Shown here one piece after another: positions 7,434 to 17,862 of a stretch of DNA of 64,000 nucleotides. Positions within the stretch are counted from its first letter, which is position 1; each line of letters opens with the position of its first letter. The translations under genes were made by a program, and so were the position numbers. Source of the DNA: Ferruginibacter paludis (GTDB lineage: Bacteria; Bacteroidota; Bacteroidia; Chitinophagales; Chitinophagaceae); the NCBI RefSeq assembly GCF_030409685.1, contig NZ_JAUFQJ010000001.1, positions 62,001-126,000 on the forward strand, in the 5' to 3' direction. The notes beneath the pieces were generated by a model. It was not told the origin of the DNA. It saw nothing but the letters and a program-made list of their open reading frames with translations, and made no database searches.

Positions 7434-10400
7434 ATGAACGAATTAACCGCCAAAATAGAAGCTGATCTGATCTATAGCCCGATCGTGAATTTTGCCATGC
7501 AGCAAAATCATGTGCCGGTTGTCCGAAAACTAACTATCAAAAACATTGGTGAGGATGCACTGGCCAATCTTTCAATTGAAATAATCTCAGAGCCTGAGTT
7601 TGCTATTCCCTGGAATAAAAAAATTGATTTGTTACCCAAAGATGATATGGTTGACTTAGGCCCGGTCGATATTAAATCCATTACAAGATATCTGGCTGCA
7701 CTAACAGAGAGAATCGTTGGCAGCCTTTCATTGACAATTAAATCCGAAAATGAAATAATCTACAATGAAGTATACAGCATCAATATATTGGCCTATGAGC
7801 AGTGGAATGGAATAGGAATTCTTCCGGAAATGTTGGCGGCATTCGTTACGCCCAATCACCCGGAAATAGCCAAGATTATAATAAGAGCTTCGGCCGTTTT
7901 ACAACAATGGACGGGCAAGCCTTCTTTCGACGAATACCAGAGTCAGAACCCTGACAGGGTGAGAAAGCAAATGGCGGCAATTTATGAAGCCATTGCTGAA
8001 TTGAATCTGGTTTATTGTACAGTGCCTGCCAGTTTTGAAGATACCGGTCAGCGGGTGCGTATGTGTGACACAATCTTCAGTCAAAAAATGGCGAATTGCC
8101 TCGATATCTCGTTGCTGTATGCGAGTTGCCTGGAAGCAGTTGGCATACATCCCATCCTGATAGTTGTTAAAGGCCATGCATTTGTTGGAGGCTGGCTTAC
8201 AGACGAGTCTTTTCCTGACAGTGTTAATGATGATCTTTCCTTGTTGACCAAAAGAACAGCTGATGGAATAAATGATATAGTGTTATTGGAGGGTACTTTC
8301 ATGAATGCGGGGAATACTGGAGGCTTTGATGCTGCAGTACAGGCCGCCAATTATAAATTATTGAAAGAAGATGACTTCCTACTCTTTCTTGATATTAGAC
8401 GTGCGAGATTTAGTGGCATCAGGCCTTTACCATTAAGGGTACAAACTTTGAATGGTGTAGAATTTGTAGAACAACCAACACAAAATAGAAACAGTCATAT
8501 TCCTGATGAAATTGTATCCACCGGAAAATTGGTAGATGTAAGTCGCATTGAGGTTTCTAAAAAGCAATTGTGGGAAAGAAAATTACTGGACCTCACATTA
8601 CGAAATAACCTGCTGAATCTAAGAATAACAAAAAATACTGTACAGCTTATATTCACCCAACTGCATAAATTGGAAGATGAGCTTGCAGCAGGTAATGAGT
8701 TTCAAATTCTTCCAAAACCTACGGACTGGGATAATCCACTTCGCAGCGCAGGGGTGTACCAATCGATTAATGTATCAGAACCAATTGCTGATTTAATTAA
8801 CCATGAATTTGCTCAAAAACGTCTGAGGTCCTATCTTACAGAAAATGACCTAACTGCGAGCCTTACGCATTTATTCAGGTCATCCCGTTTATCGTTAGAA
8901 GAAAACGGAGCTAATACCTTATATGTTTCTTTAGGGATGTTGAAATGGTTTGAAACACCGGAAAGTGAACGACCCCGATTTGCTCCAATATTATTAATGC
9001 CGGTTGAGATCGTTCGTAAATCTGCTTCAAAAGGATTTGTTATTCGTACCAGGGAAGAAGAAACAATGATGAACATTACCCTACTGGAGATGCTCCGGCA
9101 AGATTTCGATATTAATATTGGTGGTCTGGAAAACTTACCCAAAGATGAAAGTGGTGTCGATTTAAAGATGGTGTTCAATATTATCCGGCAGGGTATTATG
9201 ACAAAAAAAAGGTGGGATGTAGAAGAACAAATATTCCTGGGCATTTTTTCTTTCAGCAAGTTTATCATGTGGAATGACATCCATAAAAACTCAGCAATAC
9301 TTTCTCAAAATAAAATAGTAGCCAGTTTAATTTCAGGTAAGATAGAATGGGATATTCCCGAACTCATATCAGACACTATCAATTTTGATGAGTTGCATCA
9401 TCCCGCTACTATTGTACTACCTATAAGTGCTGATTCATCACAACTGGAAGCCATAACAGAATCAGCAACAGATAAAAGTTTTGTATTGCATGGCCCACCC
9501 GGCACCGGTAAATCGCAAACTATTACCAATATTATTTCCAATGCATTATACAATGGGAAAAAGGTATTGTTTGTGGCAGAGAAAATGGCGGCACTTTCTG
9601 TTGTAAGAGATCGGCTTGAAAAAATAGGACTTGGCGCATTTTGCCTGGAATTACATTCCAATAAATCCAGAAAATCCGCAGTATTGGAACAATTAAAAAG
9701 AACCTCTGCTGTAACAAAAGTGATCGCTCCTGAAAATTACAGATCGGAAGCAGAGCGAATTCATTTGATCAGGACCGAATTGAATGGGTATGTGTTGGCG
9801 CTGCATAAAAAATATCCTTTCGGATTTTCGGTGTATGATTGCTTTTCTACAGATGCACAATTGGAAGCGATACCAAACGAAATAAAATTTACGGATGCAG
9901 CAATTGAAACACTCAGCAGAACCGATGTAACGTACTGGAATGATGTGGCCGAAGAAATACAGGCCGCAGGTTCATTGCTGCCCCATCCCTATAACCATCC
10001 ACTGCAACCAGTAACAACAAAGGTATATTCTCAGCAACTTAAAAATGAATCAAAGGAATTATTAAGCGAAATAATTCAGGTATATAAGACATATGACATT
10101 GCAGGTGAAACCCTTTGTGCCAGGCAACAAATCACTACTCCTATCATTAACCGGGAGCAATTTGAATCACTGAACAGCATTGCCCGTTTACTAACTACGT
10201 TGCCCGATATACCTGCATCGATATTCACTACAGATAATGTAGAACAGGTGCTGGGACAGTTGATAGCATTGTGTGAAGAAGGCAATAAAAGAGATGGGAT
10301 GAGGGCTGAATTATTGAAGCATTTTCAGCAGCCCATTCTAACAATCAATGCCACCGAATTATTGACTCAATGGAATATTGCCGCTACCAAATGGTTTCTG

Positions 10401-13298
10401 CCAAAATACTTTCAACAAAAAAATGTGAAGAATGCGCTGAAAGTTATTTCACTAAATGGCAAAATTGATCATACCGAAATCACCTCACTGCTGGAACAAA
10501 TTATAGCCTTCCAGAAAGTACAACAGGTAATTGACCGGAATGAACCCTTCTTAATTCCCCTGCTTGGATTTCTCTGGAAGGGAGGCGAGTGTAACTGGCA
10601 GCAACTGGTGCTTATTTCAAATACGGTGATTCATATTAACCGGGAAATAATCCTTGTAACCGGTAGTGCAACCAGTGCCAGACAGTGGCGGAATCATATG
10701 GGTAATCAACTGAATGAAGGCGCCAATAATTTTCTTGCGATACATGGAAAATACTTGCAACCATTTACCGGTTTGCATTTGCAGGTAAAGGCCCTCGAAA
10801 GAAAACTAAAAGAGAGTTTGGGTATTGATCTTACTGAAATAAAAATACCGGCCAATCATTTCATTACCGATGCGACCACCATTTTAGAAAAGGCATTGGC
10901 AGCCATTGAACAATTGAAGGATTGGATTAGCTGGTTGAATGCAAAAAAAAGCGCCCTGCAAGCCGGGCTTGCACCTGTTATTGCAGCATACGAAACTGGC
11001 CGGATAGAAAGTAAGCAGGTAACCGATGCTTATAAAAAAGGATTGTACCGTTCCTGCGCTAACTACATGATACAGAAAGAAGCGGCATTGAATATTTTTA
11101 ATGGCAGGTTGTTTGAGGATAAGATCCGCCGGTTCAGAGAAATGAGTGCGTATTTTGAGAAGCTCACCAAAGAAGAACTCTATGCAAAACTGGCTTCCAA
11201 AATACCTGACTTTACAAAGGAAGCTGCCCAGTCATCGGAGATTGGTTTATTGAAAAAAACAATCGGTAATAATGGCCGTGCAATGCCCATCCGGAAATTG
11301 TTTGATGCCATTCCTAATCTGCTTCCGAGGATAGCTCCCTGCATGCTGATGAGCCCTATTTCGGTAGCACAATACTTTGATGCAGCAGGTCCCAAATTCG
11401 ATCTGGTAGTTTTTGATGAAGCATCGCAGATGCCTACCTGCGAAGCCGTGGGTGCCATTGCGAGGGCTGCCAATATGATTATCGTTGGCGATCCAAAACA
11501 AATGCCACCAACCAGTTTCTTTTCTTCGGCCAGTAACATTGATGAAGACAATATTGAAAAGGAAGACCTTGAAAGTATTCTCGATGATTGCCTGGCATTA
11601 TCTATGCCTTCCAAACATTTATTGTGGCATTACAGAAGCAAACATGAAAGCCTGATCGCCTTTAGCAATTCAAAATATTATGATAATAAATTACTCACGT
11701 TTCCATCGCCAGATGATATTGCCAATAAAGTAAACTTTATACCCGTTGAAGGTTATTATGACCGTGGTAAAACCAGGCAAAATAGTTTTGAAGCCAAAGC
11801 AGTCATTGATGAAATAAAACGCAGGTTAAGCGATCCCGTGTTATCGAAACGAAGTATCGGTGTAGTAAGTTTTAGTTCGGTGCAGCAAACCCTGATGCAG
11901 AACATGTTTGATGAATTGCTGAGAACACATCCGCACCTGGAAGCCGTGGCCATGGAAAGTACGGAACCTATTTTTATTAAGAATCTTGAAAACGTACAGG
12001 GAGATGAACGGGATGTAATACTGTTCTCGGTAGGATATGGACCTGATAAAGAAGGAAAGGTGAGTCTGAACTTTGGCCCGCTAAACAGGGAAGGCGGATG
12101 GCGCAGACTGAACGTAGCTGTTACCCGTGCCCGGTATGAAATGAAAGTGTATTCAACACTAAGAGCCGACCAGATTGACATTACGCGTTCTGCCTCTGAA
12201 GGCGTGGCAGGCATCAAGGCCTTTTTGGAATATGCAGAGAAAGGTCGTTCTATGTTAGCCACCAGGAAATCAACGGTTGAATCCAGGGAAGGAGGATTTG
12301 AAAAAGCACTGGCGGAGAAAATCAGGCAACACGGATACGAAGTACATACCAATATCGGCTGCTCCGGCTACCGTATTGATATTGGCATTGTAAATAAACT
12401 AAAGCCTTCAGAATATATCCTCGGCATTTTATGCGACGGCAATAATTATCATTCGGCTAAAACTGCAAAGGATCGGGAAATCATTCAGCAGGAAGTATTA
12501 AAATTATTGGGCTGGAATATCCATAAAATATGGTCAACCGACTGGTGGGAAAATGCCAACCGTGTGATGGATGACACACTGGAAGCCATAAAGAATGCGG
12601 AGGAAAATAATGATAAAATCATTGAAGCAGAGCCTGTTCAAAGCTATACACCTGAATTAGAAAAGGGTGAACCGTTGATACTAAATAACTTTCAACCGGC
12701 TGAAGTTGTAGTTGAAAGCAAAAGCAATTTTGCAGGTAATCTTTACACCATCTGTAACCTTGACATCGTGCGTTCCACTTCATCCGATGACTTTTTGCAA
12801 TACCACAATACGCAAAAGATCAGGGACCAGATTAAGCAGGTGCTGGACATAGAAGCGCCCATTGTAAGAAACCTTTTGGCCAAACGGGTTTTGTCTGCCT
12901 GGGGTATTTCAAAATTGGGTACCCGGATCAATGCGCAATTTGAAAAGCTGCTAAGTGAATGTAATTTAAAGCAAACTGGCACAGATAGCAACCTTGTATT
13001 TTGGAATAACTCCCTGGATCCAAATGATTATACTGACTACCGGGTAACAACCAGCAACGGCCAAAAGCGGGATGCAGAAGATATCCCCGCAGAAGAAATT
13101 GCGAACGGCATAAAAGATATTTTGAGCCACCAGGTTAGTCTACCAATCGAGGACTTAGTTAGGGAAGCATCTAAGCTATTTGGGTTTGCCAGATCTGGGA
13201 CTAATGTGGAAATTGCTATGCGGAAAGGGATTGCTAAGGCAAATGATAATGGGTTTGTTTTGGAGAAGGATGGCAGGTTGGTGTTTATAGAAAGTTGA
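7434..13298 (+). CDS. DUF4011-type superfamily 1 helicase with Vsr-like nuclease and DUF3320-like end; likely anti-phage protein
   Basis: A 1954-residue protein. The N-terminal 400 residues hold a beta-rich part and a transglutaminase-like segment (NCLDISLLYASCLEAVG near residue 222, then VVKGHAFVGGW), with Cys, Asp and His in the expected order. A DUF4011-like region follows from about 380 (LWERKLLDLTLRNNLLNLR). The SF1 helicase has Walker A GPPGTGKSQT near 687, Walker B VFDEASQMP near 1326, GDPKQMPP near 1352, ENVQGDERD near 1519 and AVTRARYEM near 1561. A Vsr/restriction-like domain spans about 1617-1710 (YRIDIGIV, ILCDGNNYH, GWNIHKIWSTDWW). The tail (about 1770-1840) resembles DUF3320. 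I recall this architecture from single-gene anti-phage proteins. It would be a DNA translocase-nuclease. It stands alone, in line with the next gene. Confidence 0.88.
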   Translation: MNELTAKIEADLIYSPIVNFAMQQNHVPVVRKLTIKNIGEDALANLSIEIISEPEFAIPWNKKIDLLPKDDMVDLGPVDIKSITRYLAALTERIVGSLSLTIKSENEIIYNEVYSINILAYEQWNGIGILPEMLAAFVTPNHPEIAKIIIRASAVLQQWTGKPSFDEYQSQNPDRVRKQMAAIYEAIAELNLVYCTVPASFEDTGQRVRMCDTIFSQKMANCLDISLLYASCLEAVGIHPILIVVKGHAFVGGWLTDESFPDSVNDDLSLLTKRTADGINDIVLLEGTFMNAGNTGGFDAAVQAANYKLLKEDDFLLFLDIRRARFSGIRPLPLRVQTLNGVEFVEQPTQNRNSHIPDEIVSTGKLVDVSRIEVSKKQLWERKLLDLTLRNNLLNLRITKNTVQLIFTQLHKLEDELAAGNEFQILPKPTDWDNPLRSAGVYQSINVSEPIADLINHEFAQKRLRSYLTENDLTASLTHLFRSSRLSLEENGANTLYVSLGMLKWFETPESERPRFAPILLMPVEIVRKSASKGFVIRTREEETMMNITLLEMLRQDFDINIGGLENLPKDESGVDLKMVFNIIRQGIMTKKRWDVEEQIFLGIFSFSKFIMWNDIHKNSAILSQNKIVASLISGKIEWDIPELISDTINFDELHHPATIVLPISADSSQLEAITESATDKSFVLHGPPGTGKSQTITNIISNALYNGKKVLFVAEKMAALSVVRDRLEKIGLGAFCLELHSNKSRKSAVLEQLKRTSAVTKVIAPENYRSEAERIHLIRTELNGYVLALHKKYPFGFSVYDCFSTDAQLEAIPNEIKFTDAAIETLSRTDVTYWNDVAEEIQAAGSLLPHPYNHPLQPVTTKVYSQQLKNESKELLSEIIQVYKTYDIAGETLCARQQITTPIINREQFESLNSIARLLTTLPDIPASIFTTDNVEQVLGQLIALCEEGNKRDGMRAELLKHFQQPILTINATELLTQWNIAATKWFLPKYFQQKNVKNALKVISLNGKIDHTEITSLLEQIIAFQKVQQVIDRNEPFLIPLLGFLWKGGECNWQQLVLISNTVIHINREIILVTGSATSARQWRNHMGNQLNEGANNFLAIHGKYLQPFTGLHLQVKALERKLKESLGIDLTEIKIPANHFITDATTILEKALAAIEQLKDWISWLNAKKSALQAGLAPVIAAYETGRIESKQVTDAYKKGLYRSCANYMIQKEAALNIFNGRLFEDKIRRFREMSAYFEKLTKEELYAKLASKIPDFTKEAAQSSEIGLLKKTIGNNGRAMPIRKLFDAIPNLLPRIAPCMLMSPISVAQYFDAAGPKFDLVVFDEASQMPTCEAVGAIARAANMIIVGDPKQMPPTSFFSSASNIDEDNIEKEDLESILDDCLALSMPSKHLLWHYRSKHESLIAFSNSKYYDNKLLTFPSPDDIANKVNFIPVEGYYDRGKTRQNSFEAKAVIDEIKRRLSDPVLSKRSIGVVSFSSVQQTLMQNMFDELLRTHPHLEAVAMESTEPIFIKNLENVQGDERDVILFSVGYGPDKEGKVSLNFGPLNREGGWRRLNVAVTRARYEMKVYSTLRADQIDITRSASEGVAGIKAFLEYAEKGRSMLATRKSTVESREGGFEKALAEKIRQHGYEVHTNIGCSGYRIDIGIVNKLKPSEYILGILCDGNNYHSAKTAKDREIIQQEVLKLLGWNIHKIWSTDWWENANRVMDDTLEAIKNAEENNDKIIEAEPVQSYTPELEKGEPLILNNFQPAEVVVESKSNFAGNLYTICNLDIVRSTSSDDFLQYHNTQKIRDQIKQVLDIEAPIVRNLLAKRVLSAWGISKLGTRINAQFEKLLSECNLKQTGTDSNLVFWNNSLDPNDYTDYRVTTSNGQKRDAEDIPAEEIANGIKDILSHQVSLPIEDLVREASKLFGFARSGTNVEIAMRKGIAKANDNGFVLEKDGRLVFIES

Positions 13299-13628
13299 AC
13301 ACGCATGAATTTCATTATACCGGAAAAGTATTCCTGCTGCCACGTTGGCTATGATGCAATAATCATCCTGTTGAATACAGATTTTCAACAGCCATGTTTT
13401 TCGAACAACATGTGGATGAATTTAGGATACAAAGGCATTTGGTGAAGTATACTAAAGAAAGGGATGGTCGGGGCAGATACCGGACCACGGTAAGAAAGGG
13501 TTTTCGGTGATGGAAGATGCACCAACCACGGATGCAGATTTACTATAAAATATTTTTCATAATAAACAAAACGTTAGGAACAGCTAAGGCGTGAGAAGTC
13601 CTTAGCTTTACGAAAATAAATATCACAG
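13299..13628. other. Spacer containing the second copy of the interspersed repeat
   Basis: 330 bases with no gene. Bases 13369-13540 match the repeat at 4725-4850. The last 90 bases are AT-rich and likely carry the promoter for the next gene. Confidence 0.5.
13369..13540 (+). repeat. Degenerate interspersed repeat, copy 2
   Basis: Matches 4725-4850 and 17673-17738. The core at 13481-13540 reads GACCACGGTAAGAAAGGG then ATGGAAGATGCACCAACCA. One frame gives DHGKKGFSVMEDAPTTDADL and a stop; the frame that best matches copy 3 is interrupted, so it is a remnant. Confidence 0.45.
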
Positions 13629-16600
13629 ATGGCCCTGGAACTTATATTAACTGCTACCGCTAAATATATTTTTAATAATCTTGCTAAATACGGGTATGAT
13701 AGTTTTTTAAAGAATAAGTCTAATTTATATGAGCAGGAACTTTATGAAATAATACAAAAGACTATCGTTGAATATGCAAAAAGTTTTCCAATTGCAGAAA
13801 CTGAAAAGATACCCTTTTATCAATCCCAAAATCTGCTAGAATTATTTTTAGAATTTAGATTTACCAAAAAATTAGATGTGTCTCTGGTTAAAAATACTTT
13901 GGACAAAGATGAAAGAATAATCTCACCTACGGCTAATGAACTGGAAGAGTTTCTAAATATTTTTAATAAAGAAATTGATACGTCAAAAAAATTGAAATTC
14001 TTAAACAGCGAAATTAATTTTAAGGAAGAGATTTTTAAAATTAGTGAGGCGTTAAATGCTTTAAGAAACGAATTTGACGAGTCAATCCGGGACTTGAAAG
14101 CCCAGGTTAAATTAGTGGCAGTGTCCGCAGAGCTAATGGAAGAGTGGAATTTTCAACTTGATGAAATTTCAGATGAGCTTAAAAGTTTCAAAGCATATTC
14201 TGCAGTAACACGGCTGACCAAACTGGAAAAAAGAATTTCTGACACAGGTGTTTTCAACAATAAATTGATAGCCCGCTTACTTTGGTTAAAGTCAACTTGT
14301 ATGGATATGTTTGGTGAATCCGGCATTCAAACTGATCATGCAGAATTGTTGATTAAAATATATAAACTTCAGCCACAGAATGAAGATTACAAATCGAATG
14401 CTGCCCAGAGTTATTATGTATTGGGAAATGTGGCAGAAGCGAATAAATTAGCGGATGAAATTTTATCTTCAAATGAATTCAATATTGTGGCATGGATCGT
14501 CAAAATATTTATTGCAGATAAAAATTTTGAAGAAGTTTTAAATACTGTTCCTTTAAGTGTTCGAAATAAAAATATATTCAGACTTCATCTTTACTATTGG
14601 TTGAGTTTTAGGAGAATAATAAAAGAAGTGGATGACTTTGCTTATTTCAATTTACATTTTGATATTGACTATAATAAACCTGTGGAAATATCGCACAGGA
14701 ACCTGCGTTACCAATTAACTTTAGCCCAATATCTGCTCGTTAGTTTTTTTAATAGAAATCCCGAAATAACCGCGAATTTGTGTTATTCCAATGCTCATGC
14801 AGATATTCAATTTAAATACGGATTTCAAATCCTGCAAAAAATTCATGAAAACTTATTCACTTCTGAAATAAAAAATGGGTATCAATATTATTTTTTCTAC
14901 TACTTCTATTGTGAATTTGTACTAACACAAAATAAGGAATATATCAATTTAATGGGCAAAGCCTTCGAAGCGGTAAAGGTTAAGGACCACGAATTAGTTG
15001 TTCATATGCTTCAGGGATATATCGCATTCGGTACCCGGGACTATGACTTGCGGGCTCTTGAGATTGCAGAAAACTTAAGCACATCAGAAAATGAAATTAT
15101 AACGCTTTTTAAGGCAAATCTTTATTCACTTATAGATGAAAAGGAAAAGCAGATAAAAGCTTTTATTAAATACATAAATATGAAGCCCATTGTTGACAGG
15201 CTCTTTTTTATGAATTTTCTGTCATTTGTTCGAACACAGCTTCCGCAAATTCCGCAGCCGTTTAAAGAGGCGGTTGTGCAATCGCTAATGCATAAAACTT
15301 TTGCTGCGTTGGAGTACGAAAGTTTATTTAGGGTTTTTTGTTTCACGAATCTGGAAATCGGTTCTTTCTCTGAGGAAGAATTGGTTGTATTGATTGAAAA
15401 GGCTAAGGAAAACATCGGTGCATTTGATGAGGACATGCAATACGAAGTGGCACTTGCGTTCTGCTTGATAAAAAAGCCCGACATCGCCAAGCAATACCTC
15501 AAACCTAAAGTTGATACAAGAAAATATTCAAAGCTTTTAAAGCTTTATTGCAAGGTTCTTTATGAAACAAATGGAGATAAGCCTGAACTGCTTGAAATAC
15601 TGAAGTATTGGAGAGAAAACAGCCCCAGGCCCGACATTGTTCTTCTGCAAATGGAATTGGACCTTAGAACACTTCAGCATAAATGGAAAGAAGCTATAAT
15701 TATATCGCATAAGGCATTGGAATTTTTTCCGGATTCTGAATATTTTATTCATGCTTTATTCATTTCACTTAAAAATGATTTTCAAAATAACGCTATTCCT
15801 GACTATGTACACTTAGTTACAAATAGAGTATTTAAAAATGAAGAAATGGCAATAAATATTGCTATTTCATTGCATGGCGCAGGTTGTTACCGCGATTCAA
15901 TCGATTTATTGTATAAGCATGCAATCTTAAAACAAAATCTTCAAAGCCGTCACAAGTATATTCAGATCTTGCTTGTCCATCCTGAAAAGATGGGACAGGA
16001 TTTTGAAATTGCAGGTGCCGGCAGTTTCGTAAAATACCAAATAGGTAACAAAAGCGAAGTGTTGGAACTTACAGAAGAAAATATTAAATATAATCCGGGT
16101 GCCTTATTTCTCGGTAAAAAGATCGGCGACACATTTTCAATTAAAAACAGGTTGACTGATTTATTGGTAGAAATTACAATTGAGAGGATTTTTGATAAGT
16201 ACAGTGCGTTGTTTGAAGAACTAATGCTGGAGACAGAAAATCCGCTGCTGGGCCACGTTGTTCAAAGTTTTAAATTTGAAGATTCAAGTCCTGAGGGCAT
16301 GCAAAAAAGTTTTGTTGACAATTTTGGATTACAAGGTAGTCTGCGGAAAGAAAGGGTGACCAGGCAATTTGATTTGTATTATGAAGGCAGAATAAGTTTT
16401 ACAGAGATTGTTATTAGTGTATTTGGTCAAAATTCCATCGATGCCTATTTTACTCTAATAAATGAACAAAATAAATGTTACAGGGCTGTAGCTCCTTCAG
16501 TAAATTCAAACGTTCAGCTTTCTTCTAAAACCAAGTTCGTTCTGGACTTTACAAGCATTTGTCTTTTTTATGATCTTTCAAATGAATTGGGCTTTTTATT

Positions 16601-17447
16601 TCCTGATAAATTTTATATATCAGCCCTACTTAGAGAACGAATTGCACATAACCTGGAAGAAATAAAAATAGAGCCGCAATCTAAATTATCTATATCAATC
16701 ACAGAAGATGGAGTCATACCCTATTTTTACGATGACGGATTTAAGAAGCGTAGAACAGAGCTTTTTCAAAATATTTTAAATTGGGTGGATAGAAATTGTT
16801 TACTGGAAGATGTTCCTGAACGCCTAAACCTAATTACAGAAAAGCACGATGACAATGATAACGACCTAAGACATCTGGATTTGATATTTAATGTAATTGT
16901 TGAATCCAATATGCTTGCAAACCGGCCAGAACATGTAATGTTAACAAATGATGTATTTCATTACCGGCATTTTAAAGGAAGTACAAATGTGTTTGTAAGT
17001 CCCTTTTTATACGTCGAAAAATATTTCCCTCAACATAAAATGGCTGCTGTTTCTTTTATGCTACGCCATAATTATATAGGCTTGCCGATCACTTCGCAAA
17101 TGTTAATAGATGAGTTTAGTAAAAAGAATTTAAATCAGGAGAATAGATTTCAGATTTGTATAGAAAATTTAAATTATGGCTGGAATCCAGACGGCAACCA
17201 CATTTTCGAAGCTATTACGTTTTTACGACATTTATATTTACAGCAGGTAACAAATCCAGGCATCAGAGATATCACGGTCATGCTTCTTTTGAAAAGCTTA
17301 TTAACCGGTATGGATTATAAAACAATTAAAAAAACATATCAGCTATTTAAGGAAGCGTTTGTATTAATGGCAACACATTCTTTGAGCATCCAACAACTTT
17401 TTTATGCGGTGCTGAGCGAGATGCAGACAGAAAATAAACTATCCTAG
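13629..17447 (+). CDS. Giant TPR / GreA-C-like / PIN-like protein, predicted conflict-system effector
   Basis: A 1272-residue protein with no close named family that I can give. Residues 1-100 are a helical start (MALELILTATAKYIFNNLAK) like effector-associated N-termini; 120-190 are coiled-coil; about 200-780 are helical repeats with TPR character (YKSNAAQSYYVLGNVAEANK, KWKEAIIISHKALEFFPDSE). Around 800-870 lies a GreA/GreB-C-like segment (GSFVKYQI ... GALFLGKKIGDTF). From about 968 to 1165 is a PIN-like nuclease: acidic VLDFTSICLFYDL near 973, YISALLRERIAHNLEE, and LTNDVFHYRHF near 1106. I recall TPR-GreAB-C-PIN being predicted computationally in prokaryotic conflict systems. An RNA-cleaving role is inferred from the fold only. 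It lies in line after the helicase, 330 bases away. Confidence 0.6.
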   Translation: MALELILTATAKYIFNNLAKYGYDSFLKNKSNLYEQELYEIIQKTIVEYAKSFPIAETEKIPFYQSQNLLELFLEFRFTKKLDVSLVKNTLDKDERIISPTANELEEFLNIFNKEIDTSKKLKFLNSEINFKEEIFKISEALNALRNEFDESIRDLKAQVKLVAVSAELMEEWNFQLDEISDELKSFKAYSAVTRLTKLEKRISDTGVFNNKLIARLLWLKSTCMDMFGESGIQTDHAELLIKIYKLQPQNEDYKSNAAQSYYVLGNVAEANKLADEILSSNEFNIVAWIVKIFIADKNFEEVLNTVPLSVRNKNIFRLHLYYWLSFRRIIKEVDDFAYFNLHFDIDYNKPVEISHRNLRYQLTLAQYLLVSFFNRNPEITANLCYSNAHADIQFKYGFQILQKIHENLFTSEIKNGYQYYFFYYFYCEFVLTQNKEYINLMGKAFEAVKVKDHELVVHMLQGYIAFGTRDYDLRALEIAENLSTSENEIITLFKANLYSLIDEKEKQIKAFIKYINMKPIVDRLFFMNFLSFVRTQLPQIPQPFKEAVVQSLMHKTFAALEYESLFRVFCFTNLEIGSFSEEELVVLIEKAKENIGAFDEDMQYEVALAFCLIKKPDIAKQYLKPKVDTRKYSKLLKLYCKVLYETNGDKPELLEILKYWRENSPRPDIVLLQMELDLRTLQHKWKEAIIISHKALEFFPDSEYFIHALFISLKNDFQNNAIPDYVHLVTNRVFKNEEMAINIAISLHGAGCYRDSIDLLYKHAILKQNLQSRHKYIQILLVHPEKMGQDFEIAGAGSFVKYQIGNKSEVLELTEENIKYNPGALFLGKKIGDTFSIKNRLTDLLVEITIERIFDKYSALFEELMLETENPLLGHVVQSFKFEDSSPEGMQKSFVDNFGLQGSLRKERVTRQFDLYYEGRISFTEIVISVFGQNSIDAYFTLINEQNKCYRAVAPSVNSNVQLSSKTKFVLDFTSICLFYDLSNELGFLFPDKFYISALLRERIAHNLEEIKIEPQSKLSISITEDGVIPYFYDDGFKKRRTELFQNILNWVDRNCLLEDVPERLNLITEKHDDNDNDLRHLDLIFNVIVESNMLANRPEHVMLTNDVFHYRHFKGSTNVFVSPFLYVEKYFPQHKMAAVSFMLRHNYIGLPITSQMLIDEFSKKNLNQENRFQICIENLNYGWNPDGNHIFEAITFLRHLYLQQVTNPGIRDITVMLLLKSLLTGMDYKTIKKTYQLFKEAFVLMATHSLSIQQLFYAVLSEMQTENKLS

Positions 17448-17844
17448 TGTATGCTTATATAATTCTGGAAGTTTTAATGCGAATGGCAAGCGATGAGATT
17501 TCCCGTAACGCCTTACAACTGGGCGGTCGTAAAAAAGGGAAGGGGAGAAGCCGGTTCCTATCAGGGATTTTCAATGTGGCTGGCGAACTATTATGAAAAT
17601 CGAAAGCGATTAGATGCCAGGCAGAGCAAGGACACACACATGCCTAATTAACATTCCAGCGTCTGAAGACTAGAGATACCGGACAATGGGAAGAAAAGGT
17701 TTTCTGAATGGAAGATGCATCGGCTAGACCTGCAGAATTATGTCTAAATTTATTATTACCAACAAACTAAAACTAATCAAGAACTAAAATAAATAAATTT
17801 TTTATGATGAATTTGAAAATATCAAAAACTAATTATACCTTTAT
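17448..17844. other. Spacer with the third copy of the interspersed repeat
   Basis: About 400 bases. No gene is convincing. Bases 17673-17738 match the repeat core. The last 100 bases are strongly AT-rich and lead into the palindrome at 17845. Confidence 0.5.
17673..17738 (+). repeat. Degenerate interspersed repeat, copy 3
   Basis: Matches the core of copies 1 and 2 (ATACCGGAC, GGAAGATGCA). Here one frame is open across it: DNGKKRFSEWKMHRLDLQNY then V and TAA. The same frame in the other copies is broken by stops, which supports a common coding ancestor. Confidence 0.4.
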
Positions 17845-17862
17845 CTTAACTTATAAGTTAAG
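17845..17862. promoter_or_regulatory. Perfect 18-bp palindrome, likely operator of the TAC operon
   Basis: CTTAACTTATAAGTTAAG is its own reverse complement over all 18 bases and ends exactly at the toxin start codon. Operons of this kind are usually repressed by their own HTH antitoxin, and the gene at 18382 encodes one. Its position would block both transcription and translation start. Operator role is inferred. Confidence 0.6.
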
